Assembly (NCBI RefSeq): GCF_020042345.1
Contig: NZ_CP083387.1
Coordinates: 1,178,001-1,242,000 of the forward strand
Source of the DNA: Arachidicoccus terrestris
GTDB lineage: Bacteria > Bacteroidota > Bacteroidia > Chitinophagales > Chitinophagaceae
DNA: 64,000 nucleotides
Direction of reading: 5' to 3'
In this document: one piece after another, positions 45,978 to 55,527 of the stretch
Layout: the number at the start of each line of letters is the position of its first letter
How positions within the stretch are numbered: the stretch's first letter is position 1
Position numbers and translations under genes: made by a program
The notes under the pieces: model-generated
Told to the model about the DNA's origin: nothing
Seen by the model: only the letters and a program-made list of their open reading frames with translations
Database searches by the model: none

Positions 45978-46038
45978 AAATTACTATCTTACCAATGCTT
46001 ACGCCTGTCAATATGTAACGTTCAAGGCGAATAGTTAG

Positions 46039-46046
46039 TACCTTTG
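46039..46046 (+). promoter_or_regulatory. -7 element (TACCTTTG) upstream of the heptose-kinase-like gene
   Basis: TACCTTTG matches TAnnTTTG, 69 nt before the TTG start at 46116. No TTG is at -33. Confidence 0.45.
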
Positions 46047-46115
46047 TGGCCAGGATCCGGGTACCGTCAAAGAAGGTATCTGGCTCCGATATCCCAAAAT
46101 TGAAAAAAGATCATC

Positions 46116-47138
46116 TTGACAGAAGAAAATTTCCAAAATAAGGTGCCGACACAAATCCAGGCTATTTTTGAACAATTTAAGGAGGTCACCGTTGCCGTTC
46201 TCGGCGATGTAATGCTGGATACTTATCTGTGGGGTAAAGTAGACAGGATCTCTCCGGAAGCTCCTGTACCGATTGTGCATATACAAAGAGAAGAGCTCCG
46301 TCTGGGTGGCGCAGCTAATGTTGCGTTGAACCTGGCGGCACTGGGGGCAGATGTACACCTGTTTTCTGTTGCAGGTAATGATAGCTATAGCAATGCCCTT
46401 TTTGAGCTATTGGAAGCCCAAAAAATCAGCCACCAACATATATTACTCAGTCACGACCGGCCCACGACCCGGAAAACCCGGATTATGGCCCGTAATCAAC
46501 AGGTTATGCGCCTGGATAGCGAAGTATCCATCGATCTACCTAATGAACTGGAAAACAGATTACTAGAAAAGCTGGAAGCCTTCTTCAAGGAACAGAAACC
46601 CAGACTTTTAATTCTGGAGGACTATAATAAAGGCGTGCTTACACCGGAGGTTATCAAAAAGGCCATTGAACTTGCAAAAAAATATGATGTATTAACTGCG
46701 GTAGACCCCAAGCACCGCAATTTCTTCCATTATAAGGAAGTAACCATATTCAAGCCAAATCTGGGTGAAATCAAATCGGCTTTAAACCTCAATCACCTGA
46801 AAGACATCGATTTAAAGACTCTTTCAGCCATGCATGAGGGGCTTTTTCTGCAATTGGGTCATCTCTATTCTCTGTTCACCTTATCTGAAAATGGCGTTTT
46901 TTATCAGAAACATGGTGAAGGACCTGCTTTATTGCCTGCCAAAATACGCAATATAGCAGACGTTAGCGGTGCCGGAGACACTGTTATAGCAGTCATCAGC
47001 CTGGTTTACGCCCTTACGGAAGATATGGCCCTGGCAGCCGAACTAGGCAATATTGCCGGCGGTCTGGTCTGCGAACAGGTCGGCACAGCGGCCATCGACA
47101 AATCACGGCTACTGAGTGAGGCATTACAGCACCTTTAA
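46116..47138 (+). CDS. PfkB-family sugar kinase, RfaE domain I / heptose 7-phosphate kinase-like
   Basis: The 340-residue PfkB kinase has the two family signatures: GGAANVALNLAALGADV (about residue 68) and DVSGAGDTVIAVIS with the catalytic Asp (about residue 286). DTYLWGKVDRISPEAPVPIV and VDPKHRNF match the first domain of HldE/RfaE, which makes D-glycero-D-manno-heptose 1,7-bisphosphate for LPS. The cytidylyltransferase domain II is absent, as usual when split in Bacteroidota. An in-frame stop at 46101 leaves TTG at 46116 as the start. A different sugar phosphate substrate is possible. Confidence 0.87.
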   Translation: MTEENFQNKVPTQIQAIFEQFKEVTVAVLGDVMLDTYLWGKVDRISPEAPVPIVHIQREELRLGGAANVALNLAALGADVHLFSVAGNDSYSNALFELLEAQKISHQHILLSHDRPTTRKTRIMARNQQVMRLDSEVSIDLPNELENRLLEKLEAFFKEQKPRLLILEDYNKGVLTPEVIKKAIELAKKYDVLTAVDPKHRNFFHYKEVTIFKPNLGEIKSALNLNHLKDIDLKTLSAMHEGLFLQLGHLYSLFTLSENGVFYQKHGEGPALLPAKIRNIADVSGAGDTVIAVISLVYALTEDMALAAELGNIAGGLVCEQVGTAAIDKSRLLSEALQHL

Positions 47139-47167
47139 CAGTTTTTCATAAGTATGATTTATTTTCC

Positions 47168-47199
47168 TTGTCGAATATACAAAAACTCGGCTATCTTTG
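47168..47199 (+). promoter_or_regulatory. Promoter (-33 TTG, -7 TATCTTTG) of the GH3 gene
   Basis: TTG at 47168-47170 and TATCTTTG at 47192-47199 are 21 nt apart. The leader to the ATG at 47295 is 95 nt. Confidence 0.6.
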
Positions 47200-47294
47200 C
47201 AGTTAACGATGCAATGTAAGATGGTGAGACGATGCCGTTCTTAGGAAAACATGAAATCGCGCTCACTTCCATTTTTTAATTTATTTATTAGTGA

Positions 47295-48824
47295 ATGGCT
47301 ATTTTTGATATTAAACTTCCCGATCGGATGGCAAAGGCTTTACGCCTGGCCAATGGGGATGTATGTAAGCATCAACTAAGGATACTGAAGAAGCTGTTGC
47401 ACAAAGCCAGATTTACTGAATTCGGACAGAAATATCATTTTGATAATATATTAATGCAGCCTGACCCGGTGAAAGCCTTTCAGCAGAACGTGCCCATTTA
47501 TAACTATAGTTCCATCTATAAAGAATGGTGGCACCGTTCTCTTGAGAACAAGCCGGACGTCTGTTGGCCGGGTAAGGTGAAATATTATGCCCTTAGCAGC
47601 GGGACCAGCGATGCGGCAAGTAAATATTTGCCGATTACTAATGATTTGCTCCAAGGCAATAAACTGGTCATGATCAAACAGCTGCTCAGCCTGCGCAATT
47701 ATACAGACATCAATGTCCGTTCTATCGGCAGAGGCTGGCTCCTGCTTAGCGGGAGCACGGATCTGCAAAAAGGCGTCGGTCATTATTTGGGTGACCTGAG
47801 CGGAATTACGGTAAAAAAATCGCCGTTCTGGTTTCAGCCTTTCTATAAACCGACTAAGGAAATCGCCAGAGAAAAAGACTGGAATAAGAAGCTGGAAGAA
47901 ATTGTCGACAACGCTGCGGACTGGGACATTGGCTTTATAGTAGGTGTGCCCGCCTGGGTGCAGATGTGCATGGAAATGGTCATTGAAAAATATAAACTCA
48001 ATCATATCCATGAAATCTGGCCGAACCTCTCCTATTTTGTGCATGGTGGCGTAAGTTTTGAACCCTATAAAAAAGGATTCAACAAATTACTGGGCAAGCC
48101 CCTTACTTATATTGAGACCTATCTGGCCAGTGAAGGTTTTATTGCCTATCAGAACAGACAAGATGCCGGCGGCGGCATGCGACTGGTGGTCAGTGATCAC
48201 ATTTTCTTTGAATTTGTGCCCTTTGATGACAGTAATTTTACGCCCGATGGTGATCTTGTAGAGAATCCGGAGATATTATTGGCGCATCAGGTGAGTGAAG
48301 GAAAAGATTATGCACTTTTGATAAGCACACCGGCCGGCGCCTGGCGCTATTTGCTGGGAGATACCATCCGCTTCACCGATGTCTCCCGCTCAGAAATCAT
48401 TATCTCAGGAAGAACCAAGCATTTTTTGAGTCTGGTGGGCGAGCATCTCAGTGTGGATAATATGAATAAGGCGATTCAACTGGCAGCGGAACAGTTAGAC
48501 CTTGCTATTACCGAATTTACTGTTACAGGCGAGCCACATGGCAGTTTTTTTGCGCACAGATGGTTCGTGGCCTGTGACCAGGTGGTCGATAAAGCTGCAC
48601 TGGCAGCTTCCATCGACCAGCACCTCAAAGCACTCAATGATGATTATGCTGTAGAAAGAAAAAGTGCACTTAAGGAAATCTTTATTGAGGTTTTGCCAGA
48701 AGAGACCTTCCTTAAATTTTTGGAAATAAGGGGTAAAATGGGCGGGCAGCATAAATTCCCCCGGGTACTAAAGGGTGGTCTTTTAGAAGCCTGGAAGAAT
48801 TTTTTGACTGAACAAGGTTATTAA
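47295..48824 (+). CDS. GH3 auxin-responsive promoter family adenylating enzyme
   Basis: The 509-residue protein matches the GH3 family (acyl-adenylate/thioester-forming enzymes that in plants link amino acids to jasmonate or auxin). The ATP motifs are visible: LSSGTSDAASKYLPIT (about residue 97), YLASEGFIA (about 272) and WRYLLGDTIRF (about 350), with FLSLVGEHLS in the C-terminal lobe. Bacterial members have unknown substrates. They likely join an amino acid or amine to a carboxylic acid. It has its own promoter and no immediate partner. Confidence 0.92.
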   Translation: MAIFDIKLPDRMAKALRLANGDVCKHQLRILKKLLHKARFTEFGQKYHFDNILMQPDPVKAFQQNVPIYNYSSIYKEWWHRSLENKPDVCWPGKVKYYALSSGTSDAASKYLPITNDLLQGNKLVMIKQLLSLRNYTDINVRSIGRGWLLLSGSTDLQKGVGHYLGDLSGITVKKSPFWFQPFYKPTKEIAREKDWNKKLEEIVDNAADWDIGFIVGVPAWVQMCMEMVIEKYKLNHIHEIWPNLSYFVHGGVSFEPYKKGFNKLLGKPLTYIETYLASEGFIAYQNRQDAGGGMRLVVSDHIFFEFVPFDDSNFTPDGDLVENPEILLAHQVSEGKDYALLISTPAGAWRYLLGDTIRFTDVSRSEIIISGRTKHFLSLVGEHLSVDNMNKAIQLAAEQLDLAITEFTVTGEPHGSFFAHRWFVACDQVVDKAALAASIDQHLKALNDDYAVERKSALKEIFIEVLPEETFLKFLEIRGKMGGQHKFPRVLKGGLLEAWKNFLTEQGY

Positions 48825-49009
48825 TACGCTTTTTAAAGGTTTATTATTTGTAGTCCCCTATTATTTCTATATTTTCACGCTGATAAGGGCTGATCTGACA
48901 ATTTGATCGGGAAGCTCAGATGCGCATATTTGTTCTAACTTATTAAAATAACCCGAGGGACTGCCGGCCTGCATTACTGAGACCACCAGTTCTTGCGGAA
49001 TATATTTGA

Positions 49010-49672
49010 ATGTTATTATCTGCAATAATAAAAGGTCTGGCAATCGGACTAATGTTGGGCATTTCTGTAGGCCCAGTTATTTTTGCGATTATTAAACAGA
49101 GCATCAATAACGGCCATAAAGGCGGCGTAGCTTTTATCGTCGGCGTATCGGTATCCGATACCCTATTGGTTGTTTTATGTAATTTTTTCACTCAGATATT
49201 CAGCTCTACGGGCATGCTGGAAAAAATTATCGGCTTTGGTGGTAGCTTTTTCCTCATCGGGCTCGGCTTCTATAACTTCTTCCTTAAAAAATCGCTCTCC
49301 AATGAAGACTCAGAAGTCATCCATAAAAAGCTGAGCAACCGGGATATGGCCTCCATCTTTTTTTCCGGTTTTTTAATGAATACCCTGAACCCTGCAGTTA
49401 TCTTGTTCTGGATTGCCACTTCTGCCAGTATCATGGTGAGCGCGAAGAATTACCTCCCATATGAGATCCAATACCGCATTGTCGTCTTTTTAACCTGTCT
49501 GATATTTACTTTTTCACTAGATATCTCTAAAGTATTTTTGGCAGGAAAGATCAGAAACAGATTAACGCCCCATAATATTCACATCGTCAATAGAATTTCG
49601 GGCGTTATTTTTATTATATTTGGTTTAGCGTTATTGTATGGTATTTACTCCGGCAGGGTGCTTACCCATTAA
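49010..49672 (+). CDS. LysE/RhtB family translocator
   Basis: The 220-residue membrane protein has six hydrophobic helices. The first helix pair carries IKGLAIGLMLGISVGPVIF, the typical LysE signature, and FLMNTLNPAVILFW is the second conserved region. These proteins export amino acids such as lysine, threonine or homoserine lactone-like compounds. The ligand is unknown. It is 37 nt before the MarC gene, so the two may be cotranscribed. Confidence 0.9.
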   Translation: MLLSAIIKGLAIGLMLGISVGPVIFAIIKQSINNGHKGGVAFIVGVSVSDTLLVVLCNFFTQIFSSTGMLEKIIGFGGSFFLIGLGFYNFFLKKSLSNEDSEVIHKKLSNRDMASIFFSGFLMNTLNPAVILFWIATSASIMVSAKNYLPYEIQYRIVVFLTCLIFTFSLDISKVFLAGKIRNRLTPHNIHIVNRISGVIFIIFGLALLYGIYSGRVLTH

Positions 49673-49708
49673 GGAGCCGTAAATCGTTAGAAAAAGAAGC
49701 AATGTAAT

Positions 49709-50377
49709 ATGGAATCTGTATCCTCATTTTTGCATCTGGCCTTTATTACTTTTATCACGTTATTTCCTGCCGTTAATCCGGTAGGCACTTCCTTTATGAT
49801 CGATCCTCTGCTGAGTGGTCTGACTAAGAAACAGAGATTGATCGCTGCCAGAAAGATTTCATTTTATAGCCTGGCGATTTGTGTCGTCTCAGTAATTCTC
49901 GGCAGCTGGGTGCTGAAACTATTTGGTCTTTCGCTGCCTATTGTACAGATTGCCGGTGGCATGATCATCTTTCATATGGGATGGAACCTGCTCATCTCAA
50001 AAAAGGAGACCAATAAAGGCCCTGAGACATTCACACAGCCGGAGGACAAATACAAGGAAGTTGAAAACATTCTGTTCTATCCGATCACCTTCCCCATGCT
50101 TTCCGGCGCAGGGACCATCTCCGTACTCCTTACATTAAGTGCTTCCAGTGCCAATAAAAACTGGCAGCAATATCTTTTTAATACCGGATCACTTATCGTG
50201 GGGATCCTTATGATGGTGGTACTGATCTATATCTGTCTGATCAATACGCTATTTCTATTTAAAAAGATCGGTCAGCGTGGCCAGCAGGTAGTCAACAGGA
50301 TCAGCGCTTTTCTGGTCATGTGCGTGGGATTACAGATCCTATGGGAAGGCATACAGCATCTGCTGCAAGCCAAGTAA
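49709..50377 (+). CDS. MarC family membrane protein
   Basis: The 222-residue protein has six membrane helices. The N-terminus includes FITLFPAVNPVGTSFM and helix three GGMIIFHMGWNLL, both MarC hallmarks, and PITFPMLSGAGTISVLL is the second repeat of the NPxG-like motif. MarC was once linked to multidrug resistance, but no transport activity is established. It follows the LysE gene. Confidence 0.92.
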   Translation: MESVSSFLHLAFITFITLFPAVNPVGTSFMIDPLLSGLTKKQRLIAARKISFYSLAICVVSVILGSWVLKLFGLSLPIVQIAGGMIIFHMGWNLLISKKETNKGPETFTQPEDKYKEVENILFYPITFPMLSGAGTISVLLTLSASSANKNWQQYLFNTGSLIVGILMMVVLIYICLINTLFLFKKIGQRGQQVVNRISAFLVMCVGLQILWEGIQHLLQAK

Positions 50378-50579
50378 TTATACTAGGATCAGACAACCTG
50401 TATAGCTATATTAGGACGCGTCAAACTGTTCGTTTTCGGACAGCTAACTGTATCAATTGCGGACAATAAGGATTTGAGCAATTCCATAACTGGCTCACAA
50501 TAGGTCAATTATGATAACGGCATCAGAATCGCTTCTTTTAACATGGCCATTATTTCAATGGCTCTAAATTATCAAAACT

Positions 50580-52979
50580 ATGTGGAAGCATTACCTGAAA
50601 GTTGCCGGGCGTAACCTGAAACGTTCAAAGATCTTTTCCTTTATCAACATTATCGGGCTCTGTGTCGGCCTGACCTGCAGCATGTTGATTCTGTTATTTG
50701 TAAAAGATGAACTCAGCTTTGATAAGTTCCATGAAAAGGGGCAGCATATATACCGGATAACGACCGAAGCCACTTTTAAGGGTCAGACTCGCCTTAGTAG
50801 TAATACAGGCCTGTTAGAAGGGCCCAAATTTACCCGGCATGTGCCAGGCATTAAGGCATTTGTTCGATACCAAAGTGACGGAACGGATTTTAAAAAGGGT
50901 ACCGAAGTACAATCACTTAATCTGTTCAGAGCGGACCCGAATTTCTTCCAGGTTTTCAGCTTTCCCCTTATCACAGGCGACCCCAACACCTGCCTGCAGG
51001 CGCCCAATGCTATTGTGCTGTCTAAAGATGAAGCTATCCGCCAGTTCGGGTCAACTGATATTTTAGGCAAGACCGTACTTCTAAAAGAGGATACCGTATT
51101 CAAGCCCTACACGGTAACCGCCGTTGCCAAAAATTGCCCGCAAAACTCTTCCATACGCTTTAATGCATTATCCCAATTCCAGCGTTCCGGCAAAGAGGAG
51201 GCCAACCCGGAAAACTGGTTTAATTCCTATCTTAATACTTTCGTCCTGCTGGATGATCAGGTCAGCCCCCAACAGGTAGAAAAGCAAATGCAAAACTATT
51301 ATCTCAAGGACGCTTCATCCTCCTTTAAAGCGCTTCTTCAAAAATACGGCATTCCTGAAAGCGAGGTATCCATGGAGATATACCATCTGCAGGCTTTACC
51401 CGGTATGCATTTAGACAAAACAATCAGCTCCGGCAATGGCATCAGATCTACCAGCGATCCATTATATTCTTATATACTCTCGGGCATTGCGCTGTTCATC
51501 CTGTTAATCGCCTGTATTAATTTCATCAATCTGACCATTGCCCGCTCCATCAAGCGGGCAAAAGAAATTGGTATCCGTAAAGTGGTGGGAAGCGATAAAA
51601 AGCAATTGATCATTCAGTTTATGGGCGAATCTGCCCTTCTTTGCCTGATTGCCTTTGGTCTGGCGATACTGCTTACAGAAGCACTACTCCCGTTATTCAA
51701 TACTTTAGCCAATAAATCATTGGCCCTATCTTATCTGTTCGACACACAACTGGCGGTAGAATTTATCGCCTTATTCGCCATCACCAGTTTTATAGCAGGA
51801 TTCTATCCGGCAATCGTACTGACCCGGTTTGAACCGACGAAGATCCTTTACAACCGGTTTCAGGTGCAGGGGAAAAATTATCTGCAAAAATCACTTGTTG
51901 TTGTCCAATTCGTACTGGCGACTTTTTTAGTCGTGCTCACATTTGTATTGTATCAGCAATTTAATTTTCTGACAAGTGCCGATCTGGGTTATGATGACAG
52001 TAACCTGGTATTGGTAGAACAATATAATACCCGTCCTAAAGGAGACCTTTTCAAAAAAGACCTTCTAAAAAATCCCGGTATCGTAGCCGTTGCGGCAAGA
52101 AAAGCCGGTTCCCATACTACACTTGCTAAGATCTCCGACGGCGCTGTACTGAACTTCAGACAAGATATCATTACTGCCAATTACTTAAATGAGCTAAAGA
52201 TCCCAATCATTGCAGGACGTGAATTTTCAACAGCAAACCCAACAGACTCGATAGATAAGGTTCTTGTAAATGAGGCATTTGTTAAAGAGGCTGGCTGGAA
52301 AGACCCTTTAGGGCAAAAAATCACTTTTACCACCCAGGATAATAAAATCATGCAAGTCATCGGTGTGGTCAAAAACTACCATTACAGCTCCATGAATGAC
52401 CCGATTCAGCCCCAATTATTTAAATGGGAAGATATCAGCAAATTAAATGCTTTCTATATAAAACTTCAACCAGGCATGTCTAACAGCACGCTGGATTATA
52501 TAAAAAGCTCTTATCAGCAACTCTTTCCGCTTAGCCCGTTTAGCTACAGTTTCATGGAGGATTCTAACAAGCAACAGTACAGCGATATCGCCAAATGGCG
52601 TCAGATTTTACTGTTTGGGGGGCTGATCACTATTCTGATATCTTTCATGGGGCTGTTCGGTCTGTCTGTTCTTGCATCAGAGCGCCGCAAAAAGGAAATC
52701 GGCATCCGTAAAGTATATGGCGCCTCGGTACGAAGTATTATTCAACTGTTAACCACAGACTATCTTAAACTGGTTGTGATCGCAATGGTGATCGCCACAC
52801 CCGTTACCATCCTGGCAGCCAGTAAATTTTTACAAACCATGCTATATAGAATCCCGCTGTCCTGGCAATTGTTTATCATTCCGGATATCATGGTCATACT
52901 GCTGGCTTTTCTGACGGTCTACATACAGACCAGACAGAGTGCCATCACTAATCCTGTTAAGAGCTTGAAAGACGAATAA
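50580..52979 (+). CDS. ABC transporter permease (MacB/FtsX type), copy 1
   Basis: The 799-residue permease has the double-FtsX layout of Bacteroidota MacB-like proteins: N-terminal helix (IFSFINIIGLCVGLTCSMLI), a periplasmic MacB_PCD domain (about 45-245), three helices (about 290-430, FtsX), a second periplasmic domain, and three C-terminal helices (about 675-790, ASERRKKEIGIRKVYGAS). It has no ATPase. Genes for one are not adjacent, so it must use a partner elsewhere. It is followed 105 nt later by a paralogue of equal length. The last 402 nt are almost identical in the two. Confidence 0.93.
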   Translation: MWKHYLKVAGRNLKRSKIFSFINIIGLCVGLTCSMLILLFVKDELSFDKFHEKGQHIYRITTEATFKGQTRLSSNTGLLEGPKFTRHVPGIKAFVRYQSDGTDFKKGTEVQSLNLFRADPNFFQVFSFPLITGDPNTCLQAPNAIVLSKDEAIRQFGSTDILGKTVLLKEDTVFKPYTVTAVAKNCPQNSSIRFNALSQFQRSGKEEANPENWFNSYLNTFVLLDDQVSPQQVEKQMQNYYLKDASSSFKALLQKYGIPESEVSMEIYHLQALPGMHLDKTISSGNGIRSTSDPLYSYILSGIALFILLIACINFINLTIARSIKRAKEIGIRKVVGSDKKQLIIQFMGESALLCLIAFGLAILLTEALLPLFNTLANKSLALSYLFDTQLAVEFIALFAITSFIAGFYPAIVLTRFEPTKILYNRFQVQGKNYLQKSLVVVQFVLATFLVVLTFVLYQQFNFLTSADLGYDDSNLVLVEQYNTRPKGDLFKKDLLKNPGIVAVAARKAGSHTTLAKISDGAVLNFRQDIITANYLNELKIPIIAGREFSTANPTDSIDKVLVNEAFVKEAGWKDPLGQKITFTTQDNKIMQVIGVVKNYHYSSMNDPIQPQLFKWEDISKLNAFYIKLQPGMSNSTLDYIKSSYQQLFPLSPFSYSFMEDSNKQQYSDIAKWRQILLFGGLITILISFMGLFGLSVLASERRKKEIGIRKVYGASVRSIIQLLTTDYLKLVVIAMVIATPVTILAASKFLQTMLYRIPLSWQLFIIPDIMVILLAFLTVYIQTRQSAITNPVKSLKDE

Positions 52980-55484
52980 ATTTTACCTTATTTCTGGTAT
53001 CCCCGGCAGCCAACTCGCTGCTGGCTGCTCTGTAAGATCCTGAATGCGATAACATCAGACGGCTGATAAAAATCACATCTATATATGTGGAAACATTATT
53101 TAAAAACTGCATGGAGACACCTCAAACGTTCGAAAGTCTTCTCCTTTATCAATATCATCGGACTCAGCGTAGGTCTGACCTGCAGTATGCTGATCCTGCT
53201 GTTTGTAAAAGATGAACTAAGCTTTGATAAATTCCATAAAAAAGGGCAACATATCTTCCGGGTCGTAACAGATGACATATCCAAGGGAGAGAACCAAAAG
53301 AGCAGTATTACCGGACTAATGGAAGGCCCTGCATTTTCGCAGCATATACCAGGCATAAAAGCATTTGTCCGCTATTTTGAGGACGACACCGAAGTTAAAA
53401 ACGGAAGTGAAGTACAGTCATTTACGCTTTTTAAAACCGACAGTAACTTCTTTTCTGTGTTCAGTTTTCCATTAATCGCAGGAAATACAGCCAGCTGCCT
53501 TAAAGAGCCCTATTCCATTGTTTTATCAAAAGACGAAGCGATCCGGCAATTTGGTTCCACAGATATCATTGGTAAGACCTTGTTATTGAAAAGCGATACC
53601 TTCTTCAGACCTTATACGGTAACGGCCGTAGCACAAAATTGTCCAAAGAATTCTTCTTTTCGCTTTAACGCATTAATACCGCTAAAAACATCTGCTGCAG
53701 ACCAAACCAATAAAGAAAACTGGTTCGACTCCTATCTCAATACCTTTGTGTTGTTGGATGAGCATGCCAACGTGGGCCAGGTTGTCAAAAAAATGCAATT
53801 ATTTTTTGAAAAAGATGCTGCTCCTGTCTTGCATACCTTACTGAAAAAATATGGTTTACCTGAAAGTGATATATCGTCAACCCAATATGATCTTCAACCG
53901 TTAAAAACGATGCACCTGGATAAAGGGGTCAGTTCGGGCAACGGTATTACACAAACCAGTAGCCCACTATATTCCTATATATTGTCTTGCATCGCACTTT
54001 TCATCCTGTTGATCGCGTGCATCAACTTCATCAATCTGACCGTTGCCAGATCCATCAAAAGAGCGAAGGAGATCGGGATCCGTAAAGTCGTCGGCAGCAG
54101 CAAAAAGCAGCTCAACCACCAGTTTATGGGCGAATCCGCGCTGCTCTGCCTGATCGCCTTTATTTTGGCACTGATATTTACAGAGCTCCTTTTGCCACTT
54201 TTCAATACACTCGCGAATAAATCATTATCCCTTTCTTATTTGTTGGATCGAAAACTGATCTGTGAGCTTTTTGTGCTGTTTGCAATTACCAGCTTTATCG
54301 CAGGATTTTATCCCGCCATAGTACTTGCCCGATTCGAGCCGACGAAAACCCTTTACAACCGGTTTCAGCTACAGGGAAAAAATTATCTGCAAAAATCACT
54401 TGTTGTTGTGCAATTTGTACTGGCCTGTTTTCTTGTTGTACTCACTTTTGTACTTTATCAACAGTTTAATTTTCTAACGCGTGCCGATCTGGGTTATAAT
54501 GACAATAACCTGGTAGCGGTCTATTACCAGGGTAGCGGTAATCAGGGGCGACACTTCAAAAGTCTACTTAAAAACAATGCGGGGATAATGGCTGTTGGTG
54601 CTAGAAATGACGGTAATCATTACAGCATTTGCAAAGTAGGCGCTGACAAAGTCATCAAATACAGGAACGACAGGATCACACAGAACTTTTTCGCAGTCAT
54701 ACAAGTTCCTGTTATGCGAGGCCGCAATTTCTCCTTGTCCTCCCCTACCGATTCTGTCGATAAAGTCATTATTAACGAAGCGTTTGTAAAAGAAGCTGGG
54801 TGGGTTGATCCGGTGGGGCAGACGATTACATTTAATACAGACTCCAACAGACAGGTGCAGGTCATCGGCGTCGTAAAAAATTACCATTACGGTTCTTTGA
54901 ACGACCCTATTGACCCACAGATGTTTCAATGGACATCAATTAATGATTTAAGCGCCTTTTATATAAAAATCAAGCCAGATCATATCAACAGTACAATGGA
55001 TTACATAAAACAGGCCTATGGCCAATCTTTTCCTCTAAGTCCCTTTAGTTACGGTTTTGTCCAGCAATCTAACAAAATGCAATACAGCGATATCGCCAAA
55101 TGGCGTCAGATCTTACTGTTTGGGGGGCTGATCACTATTCTGATATCTTTCATGGGGCTGTTCGGTCTGTCTGTTCTTGCATCAGAGCGCCGCAAAAAGG
55201 AAATCGGCATCCGTAAAGTATATGGCGCCTCCGTACGAAGTATTATTCAGCTGTTAACCACAGACTATCTTAAACTGGTTGTGATCGCAATGGTGATCGC
55301 CACACCCGTTACCATCCTGGCAGCCAGTAAATTTTTACAAACCATGCTATATAGGATCCCGCTGTCCTGGCAATTGTTTATCATTCCGGATATCATGGTC
55401 ATACTGCTGGCTTTTCTGACGGTCTACATACAGACCAGACAGAGTGCCATCACTAATCCCGTTAAGAGCTTGAAAGACGAATAA
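52578..55484 (+). repeat. Directly repeated 402-nt 3' ends of the two permease genes (52578-52979 and 55083-55484)
   Basis: The last 133 codons plus stop of both permease genes differ at only five third-codon positions, all synonymous, while the rest of the genes are clearly divergent (for example GQTRLSSNTG versus GENQKSSITG). The copies start 2,505 nt apart. The sharp boundary near the TAC codon at 52578 and 55083 suggests recent gene conversion. It could also mediate deletion of one copy. Confidence 0.9.
53085..55484 (+). CDS. ABC transporter permease (MacB/FtsX type), copy 2
   Basis: The 799-residue paralogue of the preceding gene has the same domain order and the same length. The N-terminal helix reads VFSFINIIGLSVGLTCSMLI and the first FtsX domain carries RSIKRAKEIGIRKVVG. 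The central second periplasmic domain is the most divergent part (LLKNNAGIMAVGARNDGNHY). It lies 105 nt after copy 1 with a small hairpin without a T-run between them, so the pair is probably cotranscribed and may form a heterodimer. No ATPase is nearby. The divergence of the two periplasmic domains suggests different partners or substrates. Confidence 0.93.
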   Translation: MWKHYLKTAWRHLKRSKVFSFINIIGLSVGLTCSMLILLFVKDELSFDKFHKKGQHIFRVVTDDISKGENQKSSITGLMEGPAFSQHIPGIKAFVRYFEDDTEVKNGSEVQSFTLFKTDSNFFSVFSFPLIAGNTASCLKEPYSIVLSKDEAIRQFGSTDIIGKTLLLKSDTFFRPYTVTAVAQNCPKNSSFRFNALIPLKTSAADQTNKENWFDSYLNTFVLLDEHANVGQVVKKMQLFFEKDAAPVLHTLLKKYGLPESDISSTQYDLQPLKTMHLDKGVSSGNGITQTSSPLYSYILSCIALFILLIACINFINLTVARSIKRAKEIGIRKVVGSSKKQLNHQFMGESALLCLIAFILALIFTELLLPLFNTLANKSLSLSYLLDRKLICELFVLFAITSFIAGFYPAIVLARFEPTKTLYNRFQLQGKNYLQKSLVVVQFVLACFLVVLTFVLYQQFNFLTRADLGYNDNNLVAVYYQGSGNQGRHFKSLLKNNAGIMAVGARNDGNHYSICKVGADKVIKYRNDRITQNFFAVIQVPVMRGRNFSLSSPTDSVDKVIINEAFVKEAGWVDPVGQTITFNTDSNRQVQVIGVVKNYHYGSLNDPIDPQMFQWTSINDLSAFYIKIKPDHINSTMDYIKQAYGQSFPLSPFSYGFVQQSNKMQYSDIAKWRQILLFGGLITILISFMGLFGLSVLASERRKKEIGIRKVYGASVRSIIQLLTTDYLKLVVIAMVIATPVTILAASKFLQTMLYRIPLSWQLFIIPDIMVILLAFLTVYIQTRQSAITNPVKSLKDE

Positions 55485-55527
55485 ATCTTACCTCTTTGAC
55501 AGGGTGATGCCAGTAGCGACAAATATA

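Noticed and set aside
47451-48044. A 197-codon minus-strand frame within the GH3 gene
   Set aside because: It lies antisense to a gene with clear motifs in the sense frame and has no recognisable domain. It is a shadow frame.
49001-49008. TATATTTG directly before the LysE ATG
   Set aside because: It fits TAnnTTTG, but a start of transcription a few bases past it would fall inside the coding sequence, and the family N-terminus needs the ATG at 49010. It is likely chance.
53006-53028. Hairpin GCAGCCA / TGGCTGC between the two permease genes
   Set aside because: The stem is only 7 bp and no T-tract follows, so I do not call it a terminator.
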